Shown here one piece after another: positions 8,492 through 16,739 of a stretch of DNA of 39,108 bases. The position numbers were made by a program, and so were the translations under genes. The first letter of the stretch is position 1; the number at the start of each line of letters is the position of its first letter. The DNA is from DASVSE01 sp036399715 (GTDB taxonomy: Bacteria > Bacteroidota > Rhodothermia > Rhodothermales > Rubricoccaceae), in NCBI GenBank assembly GCA_036399715.1, contig DASWMO010000140.1, positions 1 to 39,108 of the forward strand, in the 5' to 3' direction. A model generated the notes under the pieces. That model saw only the letters and a program-made list of their open reading frames with translations. It had not been told where the DNA came from and did not search any database.

Positions 8492-9445
8492 ATGCTCCCG
8501 ACGCTGCGCGCGCGGTTCGGCTCCCGGCTCGGCGCCGCCTTCGTCGCTGCGACGCTCGCGGCGACCGGCGGAGCGCCCGGCGCGGTCGCGCAGGGAGGCT
8601 TCCAGACGCTGGACCCGTTCTACCGCGGCGAGGCCGCGCAGCGGTCCTTCGACGGCGAGTTCGCCGTCTCGGCCGAGGCCGCCGTTCGCGACGCGGACCT
8701 GCTCGGCGTCGCCGAGCCGGGCACGCCGGCGAGCCCGCTCGCCTTTTCGGGCCGCGTGGACTTCGCTCTGCTCCCGCAGGTCGACCTCTCGCTCGTCGCC
8801 GACCTCACGGGCGGCGTCGGGCGCGGACCGATGGGCCTGAGCTGGGTCGTCGTCAAGCCGTACTGGCGCAACGAGGCGACGGACTACGCGATCCGCGTCG
8901 CCGTGGACCCGGCGAGCGAGGGCGGGCTGGGCTTCCGCCAGACCGACGTCGCCTTCCTCTCGGCGACGACGCTCTCGCCCGACGTCACGACCGACATCGC
9001 GCTCGGCATCCGCCGCGTGCGGACCGGCTACACGCTCGCCGCTGATGCCGTGGCCGCAGGCGAGCTTGGCGGCGACGCCCTCCTGTCGGCCGCACCGGGC
9101 GAGGACGGCGTTCGAGTCGTCGGGCAGGAGTTGCGCGTCTCGTGGGGCTACAACGTCGTCTTCGACCCTGCGGGCAGCCGCCTCGCGCTCGGCCTCGTCG
9201 CCGAGGCGGGCGACTACGCGCTCGTGCGGGCAGGCGGCCCGACGGAGGACGACCGTGGACGCGAGCGCATCCGCAGCGGCATCGGCTGGCTGCGGGCGGG
9301 CCTGGAGTTCAGCCGCCCGGCCTACCAGCTCGCGCCGTTCATGAGCATCCCGCTCGTGACGTGGGCCGACGTCCGCGGCGAGCCCGTCCGCTACGGCCCA
9401 CGGCCCGAGAAACTTCGCGCCGGTCTGCGGGTGATGCTGCGCTGA
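8492..9445 (+). CDS. Putative outer-membrane beta-barrel protein
   Basis: This 317-residue protein has an N-terminal signal peptide (basic MLPTLRARFGSRLG, hydrophobic Ala-rich core, cleavage probably after GAVAQ near residue 34). The mature part is a series of alternating hydrophobic/polar strands with frequent aromatic belts (AFSGRVDFALLPQVDLSLVAD, SWGYNVVFDPAGSRLALGLV), and the protein ends in LRAGLRVMLR. A barrel of roughly 10-14 strands in the outer membrane fits. I recognise no specific family. It is divergent from the 6-TM kinase (278-base gap) and is followed by the phosphodiesterase gene 53 bases on. The function is unknown; a porin-like or structural role is a guess from fold only. 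Confidence 0.7.
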   Translation: MLPTLRARFGSRLGAAFVAATLAATGGAPGAVAQGGFQTLDPFYRGEAAQRSFDGEFAVSAEAAVRDADLLGVAEPGTPASPLAFSGRVDFALLPQVDLSLVADLTGGVGRGPMGLSWVVVKPYWRNEATDYAIRVAVDPASEGGLGFRQTDVAFLSATTLSPDVTTDIALGIRRVRTGYTLAADAVAAGELGGDALLSAAPGEDGVRVVGQELRVSWGYNVVFDPAGSRLALGLVAEAGDYALVRAGGPTEDDRGRERIRSGIGWLRAGLEFSRPAYQLAPFMSIPLVTWADVRGEPVRYGPRPEKLRAGLRVMLR

Positions 9446-9457
9446 GCGGGGGTCCGG

Positions 9458-9465
9458 TACCTTCG
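9458..9465 (+). promoter_or_regulatory. Probable -7 element of the phosphodiesterase
   Basis: TACCTTCG lies 33 bases before the GTG at 9499, in the same context (GGTAnCTTCGG) as the element before the FKBP gene at 14598. Confidence 0.35.
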
Positions 9466-9467
9466 GG

Positions 9468-9487
9468 CCTCGCCTCGCCTCGCCTCC
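9468..9487 (+). repeat. Pentanucleotide repeat CCTCG in the phosphodiesterase leader
   Basis: Three CCTCG units and a fourth variant CCTCC run back to back between the putative -7 element (9458-9465) and the GTG start at 9499. Such short repeats can slip, which here would change leader length but not the reading frame. Confidence 0.6.
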
Positions 9488-9498
9488 CGCACCGCACT

Positions 9499-10056
9499 GT
9501 GACTGTCGGCATCGTCTCGGACACGCACGGCGTCTACCATCCCGAGCTCGACGTCGTCTTCGCGGGCGCGGACCTCATTTTGCACGCGGGCGACGTCGGG
9601 CCGGGCGAGATCGTCGAGCGCCTGGAGTGCCTCGCGCCGGTCGTCGGCGTGTGGGGCAACATCGACGGGCCGCCCGTGCGGCGGCGCTTCGGCGAGCACG
9701 CGCGGATCCTCGTCGGTGGGATGCGGCTGTGGATGACGCACATCGGCGGGCACCCGGGGCGGTGGGATGCGCGCGTCAAAGACCTGCTCCTCGCCGAGCC
9801 GCCGGACCTGTTCGTCTGCGGCCACAGCCACATTCTGCGCATCGAGCGCGTGAAAGCACTCGGCGGGATGCTGTACGTCAACCCCGGCGCGGCCGGCACG
9901 CAGGGCTTCCACCAGGTGCGGACGTGCGTCCGGCTGACGGTCGACGACGGCCGCGCGACGGCCGCCGAGGTGATCCACCTCGCCGACCCGTCGCGGCCCG
10001 ATCCGCCGCCCCTCGACACGCCCGCGCCCCGGGCAGCGCCCCGCCGCGCGCGATAG
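9499..10056 (+). CDS. YfcE/MJ0936-type metallophosphoesterase
   Basis: This 185-residue cytoplasmic calcineurin-like phosphodiesterase belongs to the YfcE/MJ0936 group, which hydrolyses phosphodiester bonds with two metal ions. The metal-binding motifs are all in place and in order: SDTHG near the N-terminus, LHAGDVGPGE, GNIDGPP, MTHIGGH and CGHSH. The strand LYVNPGAAGTQG after the last motif is also typical. The C-terminus adds a Pro/Arg-rich tail of about 20 residues. The start is the GTG at 9499, which puts SDTHG at residue 6 as in relatives. Its TAG stop at 10054-10056 forms the first three bases of the TAGCTTCG element before the next gene, the PP2C phosphatase. The physiological substrate is unknown. 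Confidence 0.9.
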   Translation: MTVGIVSDTHGVYHPELDVVFAGADLILHAGDVGPGEIVERLECLAPVVGVWGNIDGPPVRRRFGEHARILVGGMRLWMTHIGGHPGRWDARVKDLLLAEPPDLFVCGHSHILRIERVKALGGMLYVNPGAAGTQGFHQVRTCVRLTVDDGRATAAEVIHLADPSRPDPPPLDTPAPRAAPRRAR

Positions 10057-10061
10057 CTTCG
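10054..10061 (+). promoter_or_regulatory. Possible -7 element of the PP2C phosphatase
   Basis: TAGCTTCG overlaps the stop codon of the preceding gene and ends only four bases before the ATG at 10066. If it is used, transcripts would be almost or fully leaderless. Confidence 0.3.
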
Positions 10062-10065
10062 CCGC

Positions 10066-11331
10066 ATGACCGATCCGACCCGGCCCGCCGACGCGGGCAC
10101 CCGGCAGGCCCTCGCCTCTCGCGAGCAGGAGCTCAGGACGCTGCTCGAACTGTCGCAGGCGTTCGGGCGCGACCTCGACCCCGGCGCGATCCTGACACGC
10201 CTCGGCTTCGCGCTCCGCGGCCAGATGCTCGTCGGCCGCGCCGCGGCGTTTCTCCGCACGCCCGGCGGGCTCGTCGCCGTCTCGAGCACGCCCGGATCGG
10301 GCGTCGCCCTGCCCGACGTCCCGCTCGCGCTCGCCGACCTCGACCGGCCGGCCGTCCTCGACGCCGGCCCGCTCCGCGACGCCGGCTTCGCCGTCGCCGT
10401 GCCGCTGCGCGCCGGGAGCGTCTCGCGCGGCGTCGTCCTGCTCGGGCCGCGCGCCTCGGGCGGCGCGCCGGACGCGAGCGCCTTCGACTTTGCTGCCGCG
10501 CTCGCCGCGCTCGCCGTCGGGGCGCTCGAAACGGCCGACCGCGTCGCGGACCGCGTCGCCGACGAGGTCGCCCGCGAGAGCGCCCGCGAGGAGATGCGCC
10601 TCGCGCGCGAGATCCAGCGCGGCTTGCTCCCACGCAGCCTCCCCGCCGTGCCCGGCCTAGATGTCGCCGTGCGGTGGCGCCCGAGTGCCGCCGTCTCGGG
10701 CGACACCTACGACGCCGCCGCGCTGCCCGATGGTCGCCTCGTCGTCGCCGTCGCCGACGTCGTCGGGAAGGGCATTCCGGCCGCCCTGCTGACCTCGACC
10801 GTCCAGGCCGGGCTGCGCCTGCTCCGCCCCGACGGGCAGGACGCCGGAGCCGCCCTCGCGAGAGCGACGCAGCGCCTCAACCGCCTCATCGCCGACAGCA
10901 CCGAGCCGCACCAGTTCGCCACGCTCGCGTGGGCCGTCGTCGACCCCACCTCGGGCCGCGTGTGGTCCGTTGCGGCCGGGCACCCCGCCCCGCGCATCCG
11001 CCGCGCCGACGGCTCCGTCGAGGCGCTCACGGCCGGCGGGCCGCTGCTCGGCGTCGTCCCCGGCGCCCGGTTCGGGTGCGCCGAGGCGACGCTCGCCCCC
11101 GGCGACACGCTCGTGCTGTTCTCGGACGGCCTGACGGAGTCGCTCGACGCGGCCGGCGAGGAGTGGGGCGAGGCCGGTCTCGACGCCGCCCTCCCGCTCG
11201 GGCCCGACGCGACCGCCGACGCCCTACTCGGCAACCTCGTCGCGGCCTCAGACGCCTTCGCGGGGCCCACGAACGGCGCCGCCCATGACGACCTCACGGC
11301 CATCGCCGTCCGCCTCACTGGCGTTCCGTAA
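10066..11331 (+). CDS. GAF-SpoIIE/RsbU-type PP2C serine phosphatase
   Basis: This 421-residue protein has a short N-terminal helix, a GAF-like sensor (about 25-165), a signalling helix ending in EEMRLAREIQRGLLP, and a SpoIIE/PP2C_2 phosphatase domain (about 200-420). The linker motif just before the catalytic domain is the hallmark of RsbU-like phosphatases. The metal-binding acidic residues are kept: SGDTYDA (usually GGDYYD), VADVVGKG, SDGLTE and HDDLTAIAV. Enzymes of this type dephosphorylate anti-sigma-factor antagonists in partner-switching pathways. No such antagonist or switch kinase is encoded nearby, so the target is unknown. It begins nine bases after the phosphodiesterase and ends 16 bases from the convergent GlmU gene. 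Confidence 0.9.
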   Translation: MTDPTRPADAGTRQALASREQELRTLLELSQAFGRDLDPGAILTRLGFALRGQMLVGRAAAFLRTPGGLVAVSSTPGSGVALPDVPLALADLDRPAVLDAGPLRDAGFAVAVPLRAGSVSRGVVLLGPRASGGAPDASAFDFAAALAALAVGALETADRVADRVADEVARESAREEMRLAREIQRGLLPRSLPAVPGLDVAVRWRPSAAVSGDTYDAAALPDGRLVVAVADVVGKGIPAALLTSTVQAGLRLLRPDGQDAGAALARATQRLNRLIADSTEPHQFATLAWAVVDPTSGRVWSVAAGHPAPRIRRADGSVEALTAGGPLLGVVPGARFGCAEATLAPGDTLVLFSDGLTESLDAAGEEWGEAGLDAALPLGPDATADALLGNLVAASDAFAGPTNGAAHDDLTAIAVRLTGVP

Positions 11332-11347
11332 CCAGCGCCCCGCCGAA

Positions 11348-12598
11348 TTAGCGCGCCGAGTGGGGAGACGCCGCGATCCGCGCCAGCAACTCCTGCTCGG
11401 CGTCCGAAACCGTTCGCCCGCGGCGCACCTCGACCGCATCGGCAACGCGCAGCGCTTTGTCGATGCGGTACGGCGCGAGGCCGTCACCGCCGCCCCATGC
11501 GAACGATGGGACGTGCCGAGGCGGCACGCCGGACCCGAACACGTTGGCGAACACGCCGACGACCGTCCCGGTCGAAAAGGCCGTGTGGATCGCGCACTTC
11601 GAGTGGTCGCCCATGACGAGGCCGAGGAACTGCCGCCCCGACGCCACGAAGTCGCGCGTCGGAGCATCGTACATCGTCACCTCGCCGTAGTCGTTCTTCA
11701 GGTTCGACGTGTCCGTCGCCGCGCCGAGGTTGGTCCAGCGGCCGAGGGCGCTGTTGCCGAGGTAGCCGTCGTGGCCCTTGGAGGCGAACGAGTGGAGCGT
11801 GCTCTCGTGAACCTCGCCGCCGAGGCGGCACTGCTCGCCGGCCGCGCTGCCATCGACCCGCGCGAGGGCCTTGACCGTCGTCTTCGCGCCGAGAAAGAGC
11901 GGCCCGCGCAGGACAGCGTTGGACTCGACCGCCACGCCGGCCGCGAGGTGGACCGGCCCGTCCGAGGCGTCAATCACGGCGCCTGCACGGACCGTCACGC
12001 CGGGCCCGAGAAAGACCTCGTGCGGCGCGACGAGATGAGCGCCGTCGTGGACGGCCGCGCCGTCGTGCGTCCCGAGGCGCCCGAGCGCGAGTACGTCATA
12101 CTCGATGCGCGCCGGCAGGTCGGCCACGACGTCCCACAGGCGATCGACCGTCGTCGCGGCCGCCTGCTCGCTCGGGACGTTGTCGGGGACGGCGAGCCAG
12201 CCATCCTCACCGACGAGGCGGGCGGGCGGGTCCGGGTGCCACAGCGCGAGCAGGTCACCTGCAGGCGTGACGAAGGCGCGCGCGGGCTCGCCGCCGCGGG
12301 CGATCCGAACCAGAGCCGCCGCGAGGCCGCCCGGCCGGGCGAGCCACCGCGCCGAGACGAACAGCGTCGGCCCGGCCGGCGCGGCGTTAACGCTCCAGCC
12401 TGGGTGCTCCTCGGCCGCGACGCCTGCGACCTCGGGCCGGACGAGAAGAGCGACGGGCGTCTCGGGTCCGAGCGCGAGCAGGGCGACTGCCGCCTCGCCG
12501 AGCGTCCGCGCGCCGACGCGCAGGTCGGCCGCAGCGCGCGTGAGCACGAGTGGGGCGAGATGCGCTACCGTAGCGTCTTCGAAGAGGCAGAGGGTCAT
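11348..12598 (-). CDS. Alternative (Bacteroidetes-type) GlmU-like nucleotidyltransferase/acyltransferase
   Basis: This 416-residue protein matches the alternative GlmU family of Bacteroidetes, proposed to make UDP-N-acetylglucosamine from glucosamine-1-phosphate for peptidoglycan and envelope sugars. Residues 1-180 form a divergent nucleotidyltransferase-like domain starting MTLCLFEDATVAHLAPLVLT. Residues 190-390 form a left-handed beta helix of hexapeptide repeats (GPGVTVRAGAVIDASDGPVH, GPLFLGAKTTVKALARV) followed by the family block LGAATDTSNLKNDYGEV and LGLVMGDHSKCAIHTAFSTG. The canonical LXXGxGTxM start of ordinary GlmU is absent, as expected. It is divergent from transaldolase (144-base gap) and convergent with the phosphatase gene. 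The exact sugar is inferred from the family. Confidence 0.85.
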   Translation of the reverse strand: MTLCLFEDATVAHLAPLVLTRAAADLRVGARTLGEAAVALLALGPETPVALLVRPEVAGVAAEEHPGWSVNAAPAGPTLFVSARWLARPGGLAAALVRIARGGEPARAFVTPAGDLLALWHPDPPARLVGEDGWLAVPDNVPSEQAAATTVDRLWDVVADLPARIEYDVLALGRLGTHDGAAVHDGAHLVAPHEVFLGPGVTVRAGAVIDASDGPVHLAAGVAVESNAVLRGPLFLGAKTTVKALARVDGSAAGEQCRLGGEVHESTLHSFASKGHDGYLGNSALGRWTNLGAATDTSNLKNDYGEVTMYDAPTRDFVASGRQFLGLVMGDHSKCAIHTAFSTGTVVGVFANVFGSGVPPRHVPSFAWGGGDGLAPYRIDKALRVADAVEVRRGRTVSDAEQELLARIAASPHSAR

Positions 12599-12742
12599 CG
12601 GGGCGGCGGTTCAGGTGCGGGAAGATGCGAACGGAGCGCCGCGACGCCTGCCTCTCTGTCCCACGGCCCGGGCGCGGCCGGCGGACCCGAACGCGCCCGG
12701 CCTCGTTCAGCACGCGGTGCCCATCCCCTCCCCTACCCCGCC

Positions 12743-13519
12743 ATGAAGTTCTTCATCGACACCGCCAACCTCGACGAGATCCGCGAGGCGGCCGACATGG
12801 GCGTCCTCGACGGCGTGACCACGAACCCGTCGCTGATCCTCAAAGCCGGCGTCCGCGACTTCGACGCCCACATCCGGGCCATCTGCGAGATCACGCCCGG
12901 CGACGTCTCGGCCGAGATCACCGCCCTCGACTACGAGACGATGCTCGCGCAGGGCCGCCACATCGCGACGATCGCCGAGAACGTCGTGGTGAAGGTGCCG
13001 CTCACGCTCGACGGCATCAAGGCCATCAAGACGCTCGCCGAGGAGGGCATCCGGACCAACTGCACGCTCTGCTTCTCGCTCCCCCAGGCGATCATCGCCG
13101 CCAAGGCCGGCGCGACCTACATCAGCCCGTTCATCGGCCGCCTCGACGACGTCTCGTGGGACGGGATGGAGCTGATTCGCCAGATCGTGCACGCGTACGC
13201 GACCTACGGCTACGAGACCGAGGTCCTCGCCGCATCGGTGCGCCATCCCATGCACGTCGTGCAGTGCGCCGAGGCCGGCGCCGACGTCGCGACGATCCCG
13301 CTCGACGTGATCAAGAAGCTGCTCAAGCACCCGCTGACCGACTCGGGCCTGAAGCAGTTCGTCGCCGACGCCGAGGCGCTGGAGAAGACCAACGCGGCGC
13401 CCGCAGGCGACGGCGACCCGGCCGGGACGGCGCCTGCCGACGCAGGCGGCAAGGCCGAGACGCTCGCCGAGGCGCAGGCCCCGATCAAGGACGCCGCCCC
13501 GGCCAACGACGCAGGCTGA
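12743..13519 (+). CDS. tal: Transaldolase (FSA/TalC-type small transaldolase)
   Basis: This is a decameric-type small transaldolase of the pentose phosphate pathway, exchanging dihydroxyacetone units between sedoheptulose-7-phosphate and glyceraldehyde-3-phosphate. The TIM barrel starts MKFFIDTANLDEIREAADMG and has TTNPSL at 26-31. The Schiff-base lysine is K84 in VVVKVPLT. F130 in SPFIGRLDD marks a true transaldolase; fructose-6-phosphate aldolases have Tyr there. The catalytic domain ends near residue 220, about the family length. A further 40 residues rich in Ala, Pro, Gly and Asp form a low-complexity tail that relatives usually lack. The ATG at 12743 is chosen by family alignment. A small membrane protein follows after one base, so the two are probably co-translated. 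Confidence 0.95.
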   Translation: MKFFIDTANLDEIREAADMGVLDGVTTNPSLILKAGVRDFDAHIRAICEITPGDVSAEITALDYETMLAQGRHIATIAENVVVKVPLTLDGIKAIKTLAEEGIRTNCTLCFSLPQAIIAAKAGATYISPFIGRLDDVSWDGMELIRQIVHAYATYGYETEVLAASVRHPMHVVQCAEAGADVATIPLDVIKKLLKHPLTDSGLKQFVADAEALEKTNAAPAGDGDPAGTAPADAGGKAETLAEAQAPIKDAAPANDAG

Positions 13520-13520
13520 C

Positions 13521-13736
13521 ATGGCGCGCCCGCTCGGCAAGGCCGTCGTCGCGACGCTCGTCACGGCGGTCGTGCTCGAACTCGTGATCGCGGCGTCCTT
13601 CCTGGCCATCGGGGCGGGGGCGGACCACCTGCGGGGCTCGTGGATCGCGTTCTCGATCCTCGCCCTCCCCGTGTCGTTCGTCTTCGGGGCCGTCGCGAGC
13701 GCGATCGTCTCGGGCCGCGCGCGTCCGCCGGACTGA
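13521..13736 (+). CDS. Small two-TM membrane protein (71 aa)
   Basis: This 71-residue protein is almost entirely two transmembrane helices (residues 8-32 and 40-62), joined by the short loop GADHLRGS and ending in the basic tail SGRARPPD. It is an inner-membrane protein of no family I recognise. It begins one base after the transaldolase stop, which indicates co-transcription, and a functional link to carbon metabolism is not obvious. The small size means some doubt remains, but the hydrophobic pattern, tight spacing and ATG start support it. Confidence 0.65.
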   Translation: MARPLGKAVVATLVTAVVLELVIAASFLAIGAGADHLRGSWIAFSILALPVSFVFGAVASAIVSGRARPPD

Positions 13737-13809
13737 CATCTGCCGGGACTGACGGCCGGCGCGGCGGTCGGACCGTACGTGCGAACTTGCCGCGCCCACC
13801 GCTCCGCCG

Positions 13810-14559
13810 ATGCTGCTCTACCTGCCCACGTTCGTCACCGGCCGCCCGGTTGTCCCCGCCGAGGGCTGGGCGGCGCCCGGCGAGCCGTTCCAGCTCCGGT
13901 CGTCGTTCGCCGCCGCCTCGGCGGACTCGGTCGCGCCCGACGGGCAGCTCGGCCGCGTGCTCGTGCTGGACTCGGACGCGCTCTCGCTCACGCGCGCGGA
14001 GCCGCCGGCCGCGAGCGTCATCCCGCGCGCGGCCGTCCTCAACGTCGACCCGGACGACGACTTCTGGCCGCCGCTCACCGTCGATGCCGGTGGGGGCTAC
14101 GTCGTCCGGCCCGCCCGCGAGCCGGGGCCGGACCGGCTCGACGTGCTCATGATCTTCCGCCGCGGGGTGTGGGACCTGCCCAAGGGCAAGCTGGACCCGG
14201 GCGAGTCGTTCGAGCGCGCGGCCGTCCGCGAGGTGAGCGAGGAGGTCGGCGTGCCGCTGGAGTCGCTGCGCGTCGTCGCGGACCTCGGCGCGACCGTCCA
14301 CGGCTACATCTGGCCCCGCAAGGAGGCCTTCGCCGTCAAGACGACGCACTGGTACGCGATGACGACGACCGCCGAGGCGTTCGAACCCGAGGACGGCGAG
14401 GGCATCGAGGCCGTCGCGTGGGTCCCGTGGACCGAGGCCGGGCGCCGCGTGGGCTTCGAGAGCCTGCGCCGGCACCACGCGGGCGTGGACCCGGACACGA
14501 TCCGCCTCGACGAGCCGGACGGCAAGGTGGCCGTAGGCGAGGGGCCGGGCGGAGGGTGA
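13810..14559 (+). CDS. Nudix hydrolase
   Basis: This 249-residue protein has a complete Nudix box at residues 126-148: G at 126, E at 132, then REV-S-EE-VG from 140, matching GX5EX7REUXEEXGU. These residues bind the metal that cleaves a nucleoside diphosphate linked to another group. Upstream, WDLPKGKLDPG is the usual approach to the box. Residues 1-95 form an extra N-terminal segment, probably beta-rich, with no family I recognise; the C-terminal 35 residues are Gly/Asp-rich. YIWPRKEAFAVKTTHWYAM resembles Nudix enzymes of Bacteroidetes that act on small nucleotides, but the substrate cannot be told. It follows the small membrane protein by 73 bases; a weak TACGTGCG at 13776 may be its promoter. 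Confidence 0.88.
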   Translation: MLLYLPTFVTGRPVVPAEGWAAPGEPFQLRSSFAAASADSVAPDGQLGRVLVLDSDALSLTRAEPPAASVIPRAAVLNVDPDDDFWPPLTVDAGGGYVVRPAREPGPDRLDVLMIFRRGVWDLPKGKLDPGESFERAAVREVSEEVGVPLESLRVVADLGATVHGYIWPRKEAFAVKTTHWYAMTTTAEAFEPEDGEGIEAVAWVPWTEAGRRVGFESLRRHHAGVDPDTIRLDEPDGKVAVGEGPGGG

Positions 14560-14597
14560 AAACCCGTCCCGCTGCCGCGCCGCGGCGGGCCTGCCGG

Positions 14598-14605
14598 TAG
14601 CTTCG
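14598..14605 (+). promoter_or_regulatory. Probable -7 element of the FKBP lipoprotein
   Basis: TAGCTTCG in the context GGTAGCTTCGGAG lies 26 bases before the ATG at 14632, again close to TAnnTTTG. Confidence 0.35.
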
Positions 14606-14631
14606 GAGCCTTTCCGACTCGCCCGATCCAG

Positions 14632-15123
14632 ATGACCCTCCGCCTCGCCGCTTCGATCCTCGCGCTCGCCTTCGTCGCCGCAGGCTGCGACTCGACCGAC
14701 CCACTCACACCGGTTACCTGCGCCGACGCCCCGCTCTCTGTCCAGGACATCTCGGTGACGACGAGCCAGGCGGCCAACCAGGGCAGCTTCGTCTCCGTCC
14801 GCTACGTCGGACGTCTCACGAACGGGGCAGCCTTCGACAGCACGCGGGCCGGGGCCGTCGCGAGCTTCTCGCTGCAGCAGGTCGTGACGGGCTTCCGGCT
14901 CGGCATCGGCGGCACGGATGCGTTCCCCGAGGCGCAGGTCCCGGAGATTGCCCCGATGCGCCTCGGCAGCCGGCGGATCATCACGATCCCGCCGAACCTC
15001 GGTTACGGCGGCGTCCCGCTGACGGACCAGAATGGCAACGTCATCCTGAACAGCGCCGGTACGCCGCTCATTCCGGCCTGCTCGACGCTGATCTTCGACG
15101 TGACGCTCGTCGACATCGACTGA
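14632..15123 (+). CDS. FKBP-type peptidyl-prolyl isomerase lipoprotein
   Basis: This 163-residue protein is an exported lipoprotein: a basic start, hydrophobic core and lipobox FVAAGC with lipidated C19. After a short linker comes one FKBP domain (about 45-160) that catalyses cis-trans isomerisation at proline, probably helping envelope proteins fold in the periplasm. Typical signatures are VSVRYVGRLTNGAAFDST, FRLGIGG in the region of the usual V-I-x-G-W/L-x-x-G loop, MRLGSRRIITIPPNLGYGG and LIFDVTLVDI. An Asn-rich insert near 135-145 lengthens the loop before the last strand. It stands behind its own putative promoter and is convergent with the 5'-nucleotidase gene (54 bases apart). Confidence 0.92.
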   Translation: MTLRLAASILALAFVAAGCDSTDPLTPVTCADAPLSVQDISVTTSQAANQGSFVSVRYVGRLTNGAAFDSTRAGAVASFSLQQVVTGFRLGIGGTDAFPEAQVPEIAPMRLGSRRIITIPPNLGYGGVPLTDQNGNVILNSAGTPLIPACSTLIFDVTLVDID

Positions 15124-15177
15124 CCTCGGCGCCGCGTCCGCCGCTAGTGCGCTCCGTCCGGCGCGGCGCGACGTCCG

Positions 15178-16716
15178 TTAGCGCGGCGCGCCGTAGAGGC
15201 GCGTGAGCTGGTTGATGAGCGCCCGCCGCACGTCGCCGTGGCGCCCGACGATGACGACCTCGGGGTTCGTCTCTGCGTTGAAGTAGTCCAGGCCCGTCTC
15301 GCGGCCCGAGACCAAGAAGTCGCTCGTGGCGACGGTATACGTCCGCGCCGGGTCCAGTGGCGCCCCCGCGACGGTCCAGCCCGCGGGCGTGCGCGCGATA
15401 CCGGCCGTCTGGAGAAAGCCGCCCGTGCCGGCATTGGCCTCGCCCTGGGCGAGCACGCGCGCCAGGAGGGCGCCGGACATCCGGACCGTCACGACCTCGC
15501 CGCCGAAGGGCAGCACGCGGATCGCGTCGAGTTCGGTGAACGGGCCGGCGGGGAGCACGTCGTCTACGCGGACCGAGCCGCCGTTGAAGAGGCCCGCCTC
15601 GGCCGGGGCGGCGCCGGTCGCCGTCGGGGCCACGCGGAAGCCTTCGGCGATAATCTGCCCGAGCGGCGCCGGCCGCGTCCGCACGGTCGACTCGCGCCCG
15701 TCGAGGTCTTCGCTCGTGACGGTCACGACGCGCGTCGGCTCGAAGCCGTCGGCGCGGAAGCCCGCGTATCCTGCCTCGGTCCAGCGCCGCACCTCCGCCG
15801 CGACGGCCGGGTCGTCCGGAAGGGCGTCCGTGATCCCGACCAACTCGGACGCCACCTCGACGCGGCCGGCCGCGCCGCGCGGCATCCCGCGGTGGACGGT
15901 GACGCGGTGGACGTAGACCGTCCGCGCGTTCGCGTCGGCCTTCAGGACCGGGACGAGGCGCGGGCCGCGGTAGGCGCGGACGTTCTCGTGCTCGTGCCCG
16001 CCCAGCACCATGTCCAAGCCCGGGACCGTCGCCGCGACCGTCGCGTCGTCGGCGAAGGCGAGGTGCGTCAGCGCGACGACGACGTCGGCGCGCGGGGCGA
16101 GGCGCGCGGTCTCGTCGGCGAGCGCGGGAACGGGGTCTGAGTAGACGACGAACGGCTTGAGAGTGGACGAGATGACCGCGCTCACGAAGGCGACGCGGAG
16201 CGTGTCGCCGGGGGCGAGCACGACGGGCATCAGCAGGCCCGGCGAGACGTTCGGGAAGGCTGCGGCGCCGGCCGCGGGCGCCACGTTCGCCGAGACGTAG
16301 GGAAAGCGCGACTCGGCCAGGCGCGCCCGGAAGTCGGCCTCGGACACGTCGAACTCGTGGTTGCCCAGCGCTGCCACGTCCACGCCGACGGCGTTGAGGA
16401 CGGCCACCATCTGCCGCCCGTTGAGGCGGGCGCCGTCCACGCGGGCCGTCCCGAGGGCCGACGGGCTGAAGAAGTCGCCGGCGATGACCGTGATCGTGTG
16501 CGGGTCGTCGGCGAGCAGCTGCTGCCGCAGGCCCGCGACGCGGGCGAGCCCGCCCGAGCGCCCACCCTCGACGGGCGTGATCTCGTAGACGTCGTTGAAG
16601 TGAAGGATCGTGAATGTGACGTCGCTAGGCGCGGCAGCCGGCAGGCCGGCGGGCGGGGCCGTCGCGGCGCAGCCCGAGACGAGGACGAGGCAGACGGCCC
16701 AGAGAACGCGGCGCAT
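15178..16716 (-). CDS. 5'-nucleotidase/UshA-like phosphoesterase lipoprotein
   Basis: This is a 512-residue periplasmic or surface lipoprotein (lipobox LVSGC, C16) with the two-domain build of 5'-nucleotidases. The N-terminal metallophosphoesterase (about 33-270) has ILHFNDVYEI, IAGDFFSPS, ALGNHEFD, VALTHLAF and LGGHEHE, all two-metal ligands. The C-terminal 5'-nucleotidase domain (about 320-490) has GLFNGGSVRVDDV and RVLPFGGEVVTVRMSGALL, followed by substrate-stacking strands. Such enzymes strip phosphate from nucleotides, releasing nucleoside and phosphate for uptake. The ATG at 16716 gives the lipoprotein signal. It is the third gene of the amylase operon, 23 bases after the unknown middle gene. 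The nucleotide substrate is inferred; UDP-sugar hydrolase activity is equally possible. Confidence 0.92.
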   Translation of the reverse strand: MRRVLWAVCLVLVSGCAATAPPAGLPAAAPSDVTFTILHFNDVYEITPVEGGRSGGLARVAGLRQQLLADDPHTITVIAGDFFSPSALGTARVDGARLNGRQMVAVLNAVGVDVAALGNHEFDVSEADFRARLAESRFPYVSANVAPAAGAAAFPNVSPGLLMPVVLAPGDTLRVAFVSAVISSTLKPFVVYSDPVPALADETARLAPRADVVVALTHLAFADDATVAATVPGLDMVLGGHEHENVRAYRGPRLVPVLKADANARTVYVHRVTVHRGMPRGAAGRVEVASELVGITDALPDDPAVAAEVRRWTEAGYAGFRADGFEPTRVVTVTSEDLDGRESTVRTRPAPLGQIIAEGFRVAPTATGAAPAEAGLFNGGSVRVDDVLPAGPFTELDAIRVLPFGGEVVTVRMSGALLARVLAQGEANAGTGGFLQTAGIARTPAGWTVAGAPLDPARTYTVATSDFLVSGRETGLDYFNAETNPEVVIVGRHGDVRRALINQLTRLYGAPR

Positions 16717-16739
16717 CGGACGGGGAGGCAGGAGGGAGA

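Noticed and set aside
15124..15177. Possible terminator between the FKBP and 5'-nucleotidase genes (GCGCCGCG with CGCGGCGC)
   Set aside because: The loop is about 25 bases, there is no T-tract, and such matches are frequent by chance at this GC content.
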